Source of the DNA: Lacinutrix sp. WUR7
GTDB taxonomy: Bacteria; Bacteroidota; Bacteroidia; Flavobacteriales; Flavobacteriaceae
NCBI RefSeq assembly: GCF_016864015.1
Contig: NZ_CP045067.1
Span: forward strand, 3,234,001 to 3,298,000
Reading direction: 5' to 3'
Length of the DNA stretch: 64,000 bases
Position 1 is the stretch's first letter. Every line of letters begins with the position of its first letter. Made by a program: the position numbers and the translations under genes. Shown here piece after piece: positions 9,701-20,300 of this stretch. The notes under the pieces are model-generated. The model saw nothing but the letters and a program-made list of their open reading frames with translations, searched no databases and was not told the origin of the DNA.

Positions 9701-12700
9701 CAGAACAATATCAACTAAAAATAATCTATACCGAAAATGAAGTCTATAATCAAGATGACTTCAATATAGATTGGTATGTAAAAGGTGTTCCGCTTTCAGC
9801 AAAATCTTTTGAGGTAATCTCGATAACGCAATCGCAAACATATCCTCCATTTTTTGAACGAGAAGACTTGATAAGAGATATTCCTTTGGCTACTAAAAAA
9901 CTGCTTTCTGCTCAAGTAAATTACTATAGATCAGATGATACTGCCAATAGATTAGAACCTTTTGATAGCTTAACTGCTTCGAATTCAGAAAAAATAACAA
10001 GATTAGATTTTGGAGTTATAGAATCTCAAATATTGCCTTATGGCTCATATCAACTTATTGTAACAGACGAAATTTTACACAATGCTTATGATGAAAAATT
10101 CCCTTCAGCAACAGCGTTTACTAATAACATCATCGTATCATTAAAAAAAGAAAAATATCTCAATGTAGAACTTCCAACAAAAGTAGATACAAACCCTGTT
10201 CATCAGGGAAAAATAGAAGGTTATTGGGTTACAGGAGGCTTTGCACAATACGACCCAAATAATTTTTATACCACCACCAAAGTAAAAGACACTTGGGGAA
10301 ATATTAGTAAAATTACTTTTGATGATATTGGTCTATTACCAATTAAAGTAAAAGACCCATTAGAAAATATAATTACAGCCGAATACGATTACCGCATTCT
10401 ACAACCGCTTCGTATAACAGACCCAAATGGTAATAAGCAAGAAGTCGCTTATGATGGTTTTGGACGAGTGATTCGAACCGCTATAATGGGAAAATCAAAT
10501 GAAAATGAAGGAGATGAATTGGATAGAATTAATGCACGAAATATTCATTCATTTGGTGATACAGAGACTAGTATTATAGAATATAATCATGAACGGTTTT
10601 GGAAAGAAGGCTTACCAAATTTCGTACATTCTTATACTAGAGAAACACATCATAACGACATAACCCCAGATAATCCGAATCGTTGGATGCAAGCCAGAGT
10701 CTATAGTGATGGCTTTGGACAAGAATTACAAAGCAAAGCCAAAGTGGAGCCTGGTGAGGCTAAATACATTGACACAAATGGGGATTTACAAACCAAAGTA
10801 CTTTCAGACCCTCGTTGGCTATCAAGCGGAAGAACAGTTTACGACAACAAAGGGCAAGCCGTAAAACAATACGAACCTTATTTTAGTACAACTAAAGAAT
10901 ACCAAAAAGAAGAACATATTATAGAATGGGGTGTATCACCATTTATACATTATGATGCTATAGGTAGAGTATATCAAACCGATATGCCTGATGGCACCTT
11001 TACAAAGGTAGAATTTACACCTTGGATGTCGAAGACCTACGATGCACATGATACATTATCTACAGCAAGTGAATGGTATCTTAGAATGAAAAACGGAACA
11101 GATGCAGAAAAAAGAGCTGCAGACCTTTCTTTAATACATGCAAACTTACCTGCAATTCAAATTTTTGATGTTTTAGGAAGACTTATTCTGTCTAAACAAA
11201 AAATAAAGACCACCAAAAAAGCAACTACTAATAAAGAAATTTTAGCCATTAATGATCCTTTAAACATTCCAGAAACTGCAGTTTCTAAAGTAGTGTTAGA
11301 TACTGTTGGGAATCCTTTGCAAACCTACGATGCTAATAATTTATTGGCACAAGAAGCTGTTTTTGATTTAGCTGGCAGACCTCTAAAAAGCAGTAGTAAT
11401 GATGCTGGCACTTCTTTTATTTTGTATGCCATAGATAACCAACCAGTTTATTCTTGGTTACCTCGCAAGCAACGCATGCGCATGGAATACGACCAATTTA
11501 GAAGACCTACAGAACTTTGGGTAAAAGAAAATGGCGTTGAATCTATAAAAGAAACAACCGTTTATGGAGAACAGTATTCTGCAACTCCAGAGACAGCGAA
11601 CATGAGAGGGCAAGTATGGAAAACTTTTGATGGTGCTGGATTTGCAGAAATAACACAGTATGATTTCAAAGGAGCTCCACTAGAAAGCAAACGCCACTTG
11701 TTTAAAAATCATTTAGAAACTTGGGATATTCCAAAAATAGCCAATCCAAATACGATTACTTTTGAAACATTTATGAGTAAAATAAAATATGACGCTCTAG
11801 GCAGACCTACAGAAACTGAAGCTGCAGATGGAAATATTACTCAAAGAGGAAGCCTTACTAGAAATGAATATGACCAAAGTGGTGCTTTAATAAAAGTAAA
11901 AACGAAACTTCCTAACGAGACTGTTTTTTCTGAACAAGTAAAAAACATTAGTTATAATGAAAAAGGGCAGCGAGAAAAAATACAATATGGTAATGGTGTT
12001 AGTACAGCATACAAATATGCGCCTCTTAATTATCGATTAATTAATATTAAGACTACTAATCACAACCAAAGTGGTGCATTATTACAAGATATTGTTTACA
12101 CCTATGATGCTTTAGGGAATATTGTAAGAATTGAAGATTTAGCACAAGAAACCATTTCCTATAACAATCAACAAATAAAACCAATACAAGAATTTGAATA
12201 TGATAGTCTTAACCGATTGATTTATGCAAGCGGAAAAGAACATATAGGGCAACAAAATAATGCGGAGCAATTAAAAATACCTGCTGAAATTAGTTCAAGT
12301 AATAAACCATCTGCAAATGATTTAAATGCTTTACAAAACTACACCCAAAGTTATGTTTACGATAAGGTAGGTAATATTTTGCGTTGGAAACATTTAGGTA
12401 ATGCACCTTATACACGCGATTATCAGTATGATTATTTTACCGCACCTAACCCAAGTAAAAACCTTTTTGGGACTAGTAATCGTTTAGTGAAAACAGTACA
12501 AGGTAACAAAACAACTGAATTCGATTATGACGAAGCAGGTAACATATTACAATTAAGTAATCATCAAAATCCAATGGATTGGAATTTTAAACACCAACCT
12601 GTTTTTATGGATTTTACTACAACAAAACAAGCACATTATACCTATTATGCTTCGGGTGAACGCATTAGAAAAATACTATTAAATGGAACACGAGTAACCG

Positions 12701-14121
12701 CAGAACGCATCTTTTTAGGTAATTTAGAAATATACAGAGAATGGCAAGGCAATACCATAACCAAAGAGCAAACAAGTTTTCATATAGCAGATGATAGTGG
12801 GAGAATTTGTGTAATAGAAAGCATTACTAAAAATACAGCTTCTAACCCTACTACTTATGAGTCAGTGGGCAATAAAACATATCGTTACCAATTAAGCAAC
12901 CACTTGGGTTCTGTTGGTCTTGAATTGGATGCTATTGGAAACATTATTTCTTTTGAAGAATATCACCCTTATGGCACTACCTCATTTTATTGGAAAAACA
13001 CCAACATAAGCCAAAAGCAATACAGATATACAGGTAAAGAACGCGATGAAGAAAGCGGACTCTCTTACCATTCTGCCCGTTATTATATGCCTTGGCTAGG
13101 TCGTTGGCTTTCTGCTGATCCAGCTGGTATGATTGATGGCTCTTGTTTATATCAATATAGTTTGAGTAATCCAGTAATGTTTAGGGATGAGAATGGTAAT
13201 CGAGCATCAAATCCTAATTCAAAAAATAGAGACTCCGAAAACCATCCTGAAGAAGAAAAAATTGATGATCATTACATCCTTTATACTCTTATATTTTATA
13301 AGCGTAGTGGTAAAAGAGTAGATAAAAGTTGGGTGACATCTGAAAAGAATATAAAGGGTGATAAATTTGTTGTCTCAACTCAACTAGAAGGGGATGTTAA
13401 TGAGTATGGAGTTCAAAATACGTATAGTAATTCGGGCTATAGTGCCGATGCTGTAAATATGTATATTTTACTTTGGGAGAAGAGTAAGACGGAAATGATG
13501 CTTAGTAATCCGATTCATAGGAAGGCTGCAAGCATTTATACGAAAATTAAAGAAAGAGAACAACTTCAACTAATTGGAGATGTTTTATCGGTTGTGGCTG
13601 GAATAGTAACTATAATTGCTTCTTTAGGAACATTAACTGGTCCAGTTGCTGCAGCTGGAGCATTAAAAACATCTAGTCAATTATACTCCGCAGTTGGTTT
13701 AATCTCTGGTATTTCTTCAACTGGTTTAAATATTACTAAGGTTACACTAGACTTAAAAGGCGATTATCTGGCATCTTCTAAAATACCAGGGAGTGTATCT
13801 TATGCCATCGGGCAGCAATTTGATGAGCTATATAAGAATCTTATAGATGAAAATTATGAAGGAAATAATTTTGCTACTGTACTTGGCTTAGCAGAAGGAT
13901 TTCTTCAAATAGGGTGGGCTGCAAAACTAAAAGAACTTGGTGTATCTGATACATTAGTAGGTAGTGCTATGGTACTAGCTTGGATGAGTGCAAATGGAGC
14001 TGATATGAAAGACTTTGAAAAAAATAAGGAAGAATTTTCGTCAATTTATAAAGAATATAAACTAATTGAACAAGCAAAAAAAAGAGATGAAGATCTACCA
14101 ATTGTTACCCTAGAAAATTAA
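6739..14121 (+). CDS. Tc toxin TcB-TcC fusion (SpvB / FG-GAP / RHS) with C-terminal effector domain
   Basis: A 2460-aa protein combining TcB and TcC of toxin complexes in one chain. Order: SpvB-like N-terminus (about 25-370; GTGNFSVPIGV, GNSPFGLGWGMSIP); FG-GAP/VCBS-like propeller repeats with DLNAEG, DLNGDG, DMTGDG, DIDGSG and DLLGNG at about 411, 513, 572, 628 and 676; TcB middle region; many RHS/YD repeats (about 1240-2050); RHS core (YRYTGKERDEESGLSYHSAR, then LGRWLSADPAG at about 2115-2128), the site after which family members cleave themselves. In known Tc toxins the B-C cocoon encloses the cleaved C-terminal enzyme and passes it through the TcA channel. Here residues about 2157-2460 form that variable domain: hydrophilic, then a Gly/Ala-rich hydrophobic stretch, with no catalytic motif I recognise. 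No signal peptide. The TcA gene follows 194 bp downstream. Confidence 0.93.
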   Translation: MKKTQEDEKGIQQPSLVPTLELPKSGGAIQGIGEKYTANPATGTGNFSVPIGVTAGRGAPQLSVSYSSGSGNSPFGLGWGMSIPQITRKTERNLPLYNEDQDSDTFIISGAEDLVKKFNLNEVSNEWEEETFEQGDYKISRYRPRTEGLFARIEKWLHKTSGDIFWKSISGENITSIYGETVESRIFDSKNSKRIFSWLLCKTFDNKGNITLYQYKQEDNDNVLNSLSEVQRKNNIQPQKYLKRILYGNKSMFPQKESDTSKLEFLFQVVFDYGEHDWDNPKIAEQNSWPCRLDAFSKYRAGFEIRTRRLCKRVLMFHTFQGENETVDKYGIGKERLIQSTDINYDENKNITQVNSITKVAYEKEGSNYIKNEMPPLEFTYSKATVNDTIKEIDSINTRNTPQGLSGNYQFTDLNAEGLNGVLMETAGAWYYRRNLGDGKFDGLKTISEKPNWSNLSGGTQLSNIESNGQLYLSRQGSNGGYSKRDDDGSWSPFRNYNERVNIDLSDPDIRYVDLNGDGRPEILILRDEVLKWYPNNGENGFNKEQRNYTGLDENQGPARIFQNDLESIFLNDMTGDGLSDIVRIRYNDICYWPNLGYGNFGEKVIMDNAPHFEAPDVFHPQNLRLADIDGSGTTDILYLGGHITQYWLNHSGNGFSEPIEIKNFPPTHKQTTVTLVDLLGNGTACLVWSSPLASDALSPWKYIDIMNSTKPYLLTEIRNNMGSVTRSEYKPSTYFYLKDERAGKPWVTKLPFPVHIVHKTEVEDLITGHRFVTEYGYHHGYYDRTEREFRGFGFVEQWDDESFKNPDKLHKDVIYDKPRVCTKSWFHTGAWEKEISLEQQYQKEYWLQVNKERFLADSELLDDAPLIPWTPQEIQEGKRALRGQLLRSEVFTEDNTDDSDKPYIVTESRFQVKQLQPIKLNGESNKHGVYISLPLEKVTATYDRNVDDPRLAHELTLEIDDFGNVLKASSVAYPRLYGKGTDTDHCPEQYQLKIIYTENEVYNQDDFNIDWYVKGVPLSAKSFEVISITQSQTYPPFFEREDLIRDIPLATKKLLSAQVNYYRSDDTANRLEPFDSLTASNSEKITRLDFGVIESQILPYGSYQLIVTDEILHNAYDEKFPSATAFTNNIIVSLKKEKYLNVELPTKVDTNPVHQGKIEGYWVTGGFAQYDPNNFYTTTKVKDTWGNISKITFDDIGLLPIKVKDPLENIITAEYDYRILQPLRITDPNGNKQEVAYDGFGRVIRTAIMGKSNENEGDELDRINARNIHSFGDTETSIIEYNHERFWKEGLPNFVHSYTRETHHNDITPDNPNRWMQARVYSDGFGQELQSKAKVEPGEAKYIDTNGDLQTKVLSDPRWLSSGRTVYDNKGQAVKQYEPYFSTTKEYQKEEHIIEWGVSPFIHYDAIGRVYQTDMPDGTFTKVEFTPWMSKTYDAHDTLSTASEWYLRMKNGTDAEKRAADLSLIHANLPAIQIFDVLGRLILSKQKIKTTKKATTNKEILAINDPLNIPETAVSKVVLDTVGNPLQTYDANNLLAQEAVFDLAGRPLKSSSNDAGTSFILYAIDNQPVYSWLPRKQRMRMEYDQFRRPTELWVKENGVESIKETTVYGEQYSATPETANMRGQVWKTFDGAGFAEITQYDFKGAPLESKRHLFKNHLETWDIPKIANPNTITFETFMSKIKYDALGRPTETEAADGNITQRGSLTRNEYDQSGALIKVKTKLPNETVFSEQVKNISYNEKGQREKIQYGNGVSTAYKYAPLNYRLINIKTTNHNQSGALLQDIVYTYDALGNIVRIEDLAQETISYNNQQIKPIQEFEYDSLNRLIYASGKEHIGQQNNAEQLKIPAEISSSNKPSANDLNALQNYTQSYVYDKVGNILRWKHLGNAPYTRDYQYDYFTAPNPSKNLFGTSNRLVKTVQGNKTTEFDYDEAGNILQLSNHQNPMDWNFKHQPVFMDFTTTKQAHYTYYASGERIRKILLNGTRVTAERIFLGNLEIYREWQGNTITKEQTSFHIADDSGRICVIESITKNTASNPTTYESVGNKTYRYQLSNHLGSVGLELDAIGNIISFEEYHPYGTTSFYWKNTNISQKQYRYTGKERDEESGLSYHSARYYMPWLGRWLSADPAGMIDGSCLYQYSLSNPVMFRDENGNRASNPNSKNRDSENHPEEEKIDDHYILYTLIFYKRSGKRVDKSWVTSEKNIKGDKFVVSTQLEGDVNEYGVQNTYSNSGYSADAVNMYILLWEKSKTEMMLSNPIHRKAASIYTKIKEREQLQLIGDVLSVVAGIVTIIASLGTLTGPVAAAGALKTSSQLYSAVGLISGISSTGLNITKVTLDLKGDYLASSKIPGSVSYAIGQQFDELYKNLIDENYEGNNFATVLGLAEGFLQIGWAAKLKELGVSDTLVGSAMVLAWMSANGADMKDFEKNKEEFSSIYKEYKLIEQAKKRDEDLPIVTLEN

Positions 14122-14315
14122 TAATTAAAATACAAAGCTGACAGTATTACTTGAAAATTCGGAGAACAATAGACGCCTAGATTAAAAATAAAACATTTCG
14201 CCCTTGTTGGTATTATCAACAACATGCATAAATAACTAAAAAGATAATAGCTAAAGACCAAAAAAATGAAATCAAAATTCAAGGAACATAAAATTCTAAG
14301 CTTAAAACGAAAGAA

Positions 14316-17300
14316 ATGACAACAATAATCCAAGGAATACTAAAACACCCAAGCTGTACAGATTTAACAAAATATGTTAAGTTATTGTATTTAGAATTAT
14401 ATGCTTGTACATTAACTAAAGAGCAAAAAATTAAAGATATCCCTTTTGATAAAGAAGGTAATTTTAAAGTTGAGCTAGAAAAAGGAGATATAGAAGTGCA
14501 GTATCTTGTAAAACTGGTTTATAAAGCAGCTAAGGAAAAAGAAGTAATTAGAACCAGTGCTAAATTATGTAGTTGTAAAACGCATGAGCTCGATTTTTAT
14601 TTCGACCCAAAACGGTATGAGATATTGCTTCCGTATTTGCAAGAGCAAGTAAAACCACATTTAGAGGGTTTATCCATAGACAAATTAACCGAAGAGCAAC
14701 TGCAACAGTTAGCTTGCTTATCTAAGCAGGATATTACCGATTTACGTGCATTGCAACAATCTGAACTTTGGAATGATGAGTTACAGGAAATCACTAAAAA
14801 TAAATGGTTAGAATGGGAAGGAAGGGTTAAAGAGGACACATATTTTAAGCTCGCTTCATCTAAATTGGAAGACCTTACTCAAGAACCAAAAGAAAGTTTA
14901 TCCTTCTTATTTGCGTTGACTAAAGGTGGCGTTACCGATTGGAAACAAGGCATAAGTGCTTCATCTAATCAACTCACCCAAAAGATAGCTAATGCCAATG
15001 ATAACAAATGGGTGCATATAGACCAAAGAGCTCAAGGTGTGCTTTTAAAAGGTATTGGATATCTACGAGATGCTATTTTGTTAAATGTAGAAGAAGATGA
15101 TTTGTATTATGACGCCAAATTAATAGCTGTTAGTTCGTTACCTTTTTTAGAAAAATCTACTCTTTTAAATGCCGTATTAGATGCTGGTAGTTTACAGGTT
15201 TACCTAACAGAAGAAGATGAAACTGAATATGATGATAACGACAGTACTAAAATAGTTAAACGTCTCAAAAAACAACCTGTAAAAACTAGGTTTAATAAAA
15301 AAGGGAATGACGAATTAGAACAAATTATTAGCTGGGATAAAACCTTGAAGGAATTTCCACCATTATTAGCTATTGTTGTTCCTGAATTGAGGAAAAATAA
15401 ATGGGATAAAACCAGTCTTTTAAAATATACGCAAGAGAATTGGAGAGAGCTTATTCATAATGTAGCAGGCGAATTAAAATATCCTTCTTCTTATAAAGAT
15501 AGTGAAGAGCCAATACAAAGTTATGCCTACGACCTAACACGAACCTTAACCGATCAATTTCCTACAGAAAAATTGGTAGGCCAACTCAAACAAAGTGAGC
15601 TGCCAAATAAGAATGATTTTTATCGTGTTTTAAGTAGAAACCCGGATTTCGATATTCAAAATCAGGCAGTCAGCAGACATTTTACTAAGGGTGAAAACGA
15701 CAGAGCTCCAGAAGTGGTTTCAGAAAGAGATTACAAAAACCTTCAGGAATTACAACGTACCATCAAATTAGCAGATGGCATAGAAAATTTACATCTTGTT
15801 GAAACCTTACTAAAGGAAGATCTAACTTCAGGAATGCAAATCATTCGTTTAGGGAAATTCGATTTTACCAATAAGATGCAAGCGTATGATTTTCAAGATT
15901 GGGAAATTCGTGGTATTTGGTGTAGAGCAGAAGCCTATTATGATACTTCCAAAGAAATTATGCGTCAGTATTTACAATATGACCGTAAGAATGCGTTTGT
16001 GCCCTCAATATTAAAAGGCTTAAGTGGAGCCCAACCTGACATCAGCACAACAAATACTGCAATAGCATTAAACCTGCCAGATATGGAATTATTGTTTGGT
16101 AGCTTAGACACGTGTAGTTGTGAACATTGCCAGTCAGTCTATAGTCCTGCAGCCTATCTAACTGATATGTTGCAATGGCTAAAAAGTGATATGAAATGCC
16201 AACAAACAGGGAATAATGGCTTTGTCGAAATAAATAGTAGAAGACCAGATATACAGTACATTCAACTTAACTGTAAAAACACCAATACAGTTTTGCCTTA
16301 TATTGATTTGGTAAATGAAGTGTTGCTAACGCACCTTGAAGGTAATATTCCTATAGACCCATTTCTAAGAGGTTTACAAACTACCTGGGAAACCGATAGG
16401 CTGTTAATGGAGCCAGAACACATCAATCTTCTAGAATTTGAAGATGCAATGGGTGAATTGAGATCCGCTAAATATCCTTGGTCTTTGCCTTATGATAGAA
16501 ATACAGATTTGGCACAAAATTATTTACTAGAATTAGATATTTCGTATGCTACATTGGTAAATGATCTTTCTGTTGTTGGTAATGAATACGACAGCAAACA
16601 TTGGGCAAATGCAAAATTAGGTTTGTTGAGTTTTATAGATCGCGGAAGTGTAGCCTATCCTGAGTGGAGTATTATAACAAGGAGCCATATGGCATCTACT
16701 GTTCTTAAAAGTTACTACGGTATTGATCCAGATTATTTTGTACAAGATATATTAGATGCTACTTCTTTGGATTACACAGTTTTTAAAACACTCCTTGAGC
16801 AGGTCTATATTATACAAAATGAAACAATAACTTTTACCAAAGATGACCAAAACCCTTGCGATCTTTCAAAAATGAAAATTATTGGTTTTGAAAAAGTAGC
16901 CGACCGTTTAATGCGCTTTGAACGCCTTAGAAGTTCTACAAATCTATCTGTTGAGGAGCTTGACGCTGCTATTCATTATTTAGGTGGTGGAGATTTGAAT
17001 TCAGATTTTCTGAAAAAATTGGCAGGAGCAGTAGAGTTGAGAGATGTCTATTCTATTTCAATTGATGCACAAATGGTACTATGGGATGGTTCTAGTGATA
17101 CTGACAAAAAATTGCTATTATCTAAACTTTCTGGCTTTGATACTTTCAATATAGAAGCATTGGTGACAAGTATGTATACGCCATTAAATACTACACTTAA
17201 AAAACCTTTAGACGTATTGCAATTTTTGAAGATTTGCACAAGTATTAAAAAGCTAGGTATACATCCAGCCGAGTTAATTTCAATGATTTTAGGAATTAAT

Positions 17301-20300
17301 TCTTGGTCTTTAATACCAACTTCTGTTTCTAGAGAATATGGTGAGCCAATTCATAATTCCATTAGTAATGGCTGGAATGCTATGTGCGATGATTTAAAAT
17401 CGCCAGCAAATGCTTATTATATTGTTATTGAGCTTTATAATGAAGTACAACTAATACAAGTAGATATTGATGCTTTAGGTTCAACGAGCGATCCAATTAT
17501 TCTTGATGAAATAGATGACTTGAATGATAAGAAAACAGCCGTTAACACTAAAATTAATTTACATCTCGCTGATTATGCAGATGAAATTGAAGCGACAATA
17601 AAACAAAGTTTAGGTAATACAACGCAATTAGGTTTAGCATTTGTAGATAGGATTTTATCGAGTTCAGACTTTACTAATTGGATTCAAAAATTTTTAGACC
17701 CATTTACTTGGATAGATTGGTTAGATCTAAATAGTACACTTCAAGATGACTTTGCAGCCTGTTATAGAACATTATTACGCATAGCAGTAATTAAACAAGC
17801 AACAGGTGTTACCAATGAATTGTTAAGCGATGTGATTGATAAACAGCCTAGTTTGAGTACAAGCAATTTTGCGTGGTTCAAAAAGTCGTTTGGAACAACT
17901 ACAAGCTTCGATATCAAAAAGGCTATTCAAAAAATAGCTTGGGTAAAAGATTTTAGTTCGCAATCAACAACTATTGGGATTTCTTTTATTGATTATTATA
18001 AACAAGTTATTGAGGTTAAAAGTAATCCAATTACCGATCAGAACGCTTCAGATTTAAAAGCAATTGAAATTCGGAATGAAATGAATTCAGATAATTGGTA
18101 CGCTACGTTTACAGAGCAACAATATCAATCACTTTTTTCAAATGCAACAGCATTGACCAATGGAAAAGATTTAGTTGAAATTCATTCGATCGCCATTACT
18201 TTATCCATCTACAGCTCTACCAATCCAGAAAATATAAAGGATATATGGGGCATTGTTTGGAAAAATGCAGCATTTGATGCATTCGTTGAAAACGGTCTTG
18301 GAGATAATGTTACAGTATTAGCTGCGATGGTAGAAGCAAACAACACAGAAGCACAATGGATAAAGAAAAATACAACAATTAACAATCGTGTACGTGTTAA
18401 CCTAAGAAGTGCTTTAGTTGCTTATTACATCCACTACAAAGCATTTAAGAATGAAAATGAAATTTACGCGCACTTTCTATTAGACCCAGAAATGGAAGCT
18501 TGTATGAAGACTTCTCGTACTAAACTAGCCATTTCGGGTATGCAAATGCTTATTCATAGAGCAATGATGGGCTTAGAAGAACACCTTTGCCCTACGGAAG
18601 ACAATAAGCTAGAATGGGAATGGCGTAAAAATTACCGGGTTTGGGAAGCTAATAGAAAAGTATTTCTCTATCCTGAGAATTGGATAGAACCTGAATTAAG
18701 ATTGGATAAAAGTGAGTTCTTTCAAGAACTAGAAGACGCTTTATTGCAAGACGAAATTAACGATGAAAATGCTGAAAAGGCAATGCAGCGATATTTGAGT
18801 AAATTAAATGACGTAGCTCGTTTAGACATTAGAGGTACTTATTTTGAATCTGACGGTAAAGGAGAATTTGGTTCAGGCATATTTCATGTGTTTGGTAGGA
18901 CATTTAGTACTCCGCATGAATATTATTATAGAAAACGTGAAGTTAATCGTGTTTGGACTGCTTGGGAAAAATTGGAGCTGGATATTGAAGGAGAACACAT
19001 CATTCCTGTTGTGCACAATAGAAAGCTGCACCTATACTGGCCGATGTTTATTGAAAAGGAGGATCGAAAAATTAAAAGAGTAATTGATGGTAACGAGCAA
19101 AATGCACCTTACTATGAAGTCAAAATGTGTTATTCCAAATTAGAATTTGGCAAATGGAGCCCGAAAAAGATTTTGGAGGGGACTATGTTAGCTGGAAACT
19201 ATGCGGGTAAAGGGTGTTTTAATAACCTTAGATATAAGTTAGGACAAGATGTTGGATATAAATTAATAAAAGAGGTGCAAAACCCTAATTGGAAGTGGTG
19301 GAAACCCAACCCTGATCATCCATATGGTGAAACAGGTCCACTACTGAAAGTATATGGGCCTGATGAAACGAATAATGGCTCTTTAGTCTGGTCAAACAGT
19401 GTTTATCAAGATTATGCTCCTGTAAGCATGGACAAGAATAAATTCTTTTTCTGGGCTGAAAAAAGCACAAATTCAGGAGAGTTAACCATACATGTTAGAC
19501 GTGATTTTGATGAAGCCGTAGATAATTATCATGATGGATATACAGAGCTTGCATATGAAGATTCGTTTAGAATTAGTGCCTGCGATGACCGGTTAGAAAT
19601 AATTCCTCCAGTAATAGAAGAAGTTTTGTTTGGTGAACCAACAAATGAAAGCCGTTTTTTGGCTCGACCATACAATACATTACCCAATGCCCAATTAATG
19701 ATTGAAGGCAAGGATGTGGAAAATGATAAATATCCTAGTGGTGGGCTATACGCAAAGCGAGAAATTACACACGCAAATGGTAGTGATAGAATATTGGATA
19801 ATACAAATGGTACATATCAATTAACCCATCTACACCAATACAAGCACGTTTATAGTCATTTACCATTTTTTATGGGAGATAATTTACACACCCTCTTTTT
19901 TGAAAAGCGTGTTGAGAAAAGTTGCGTAAAAATACCTATATATAATGATGGCGGTGAAAAAACTTGGTACACTACTGAATATAAAAATGTACTGTCTAAA
20001 TACCATGTACAACCACACGAACACCCTTATGCCTGCTTAATGTTGGCAGAAATGAATCAGTTTGGAATAAAAGGTTTGTTGGCGTCTAGAAATCCAAATA
20101 ATCAACTAAGACGACAACAACAAAACGCTACGTATTTTAAAAACGAATATCAGCCTGTTCCATTACACATAACAGAGCCTTACCCTAAGGATGAGTTTGA
20201 TTTCAGTTATTTTGGGGCGTATCAAAAATATAATTGGGAGATTTTCTTTCATGCTCCTTCACTCATCGCTAGACAACTAAAAAGCAATGCTCAATTTGCA

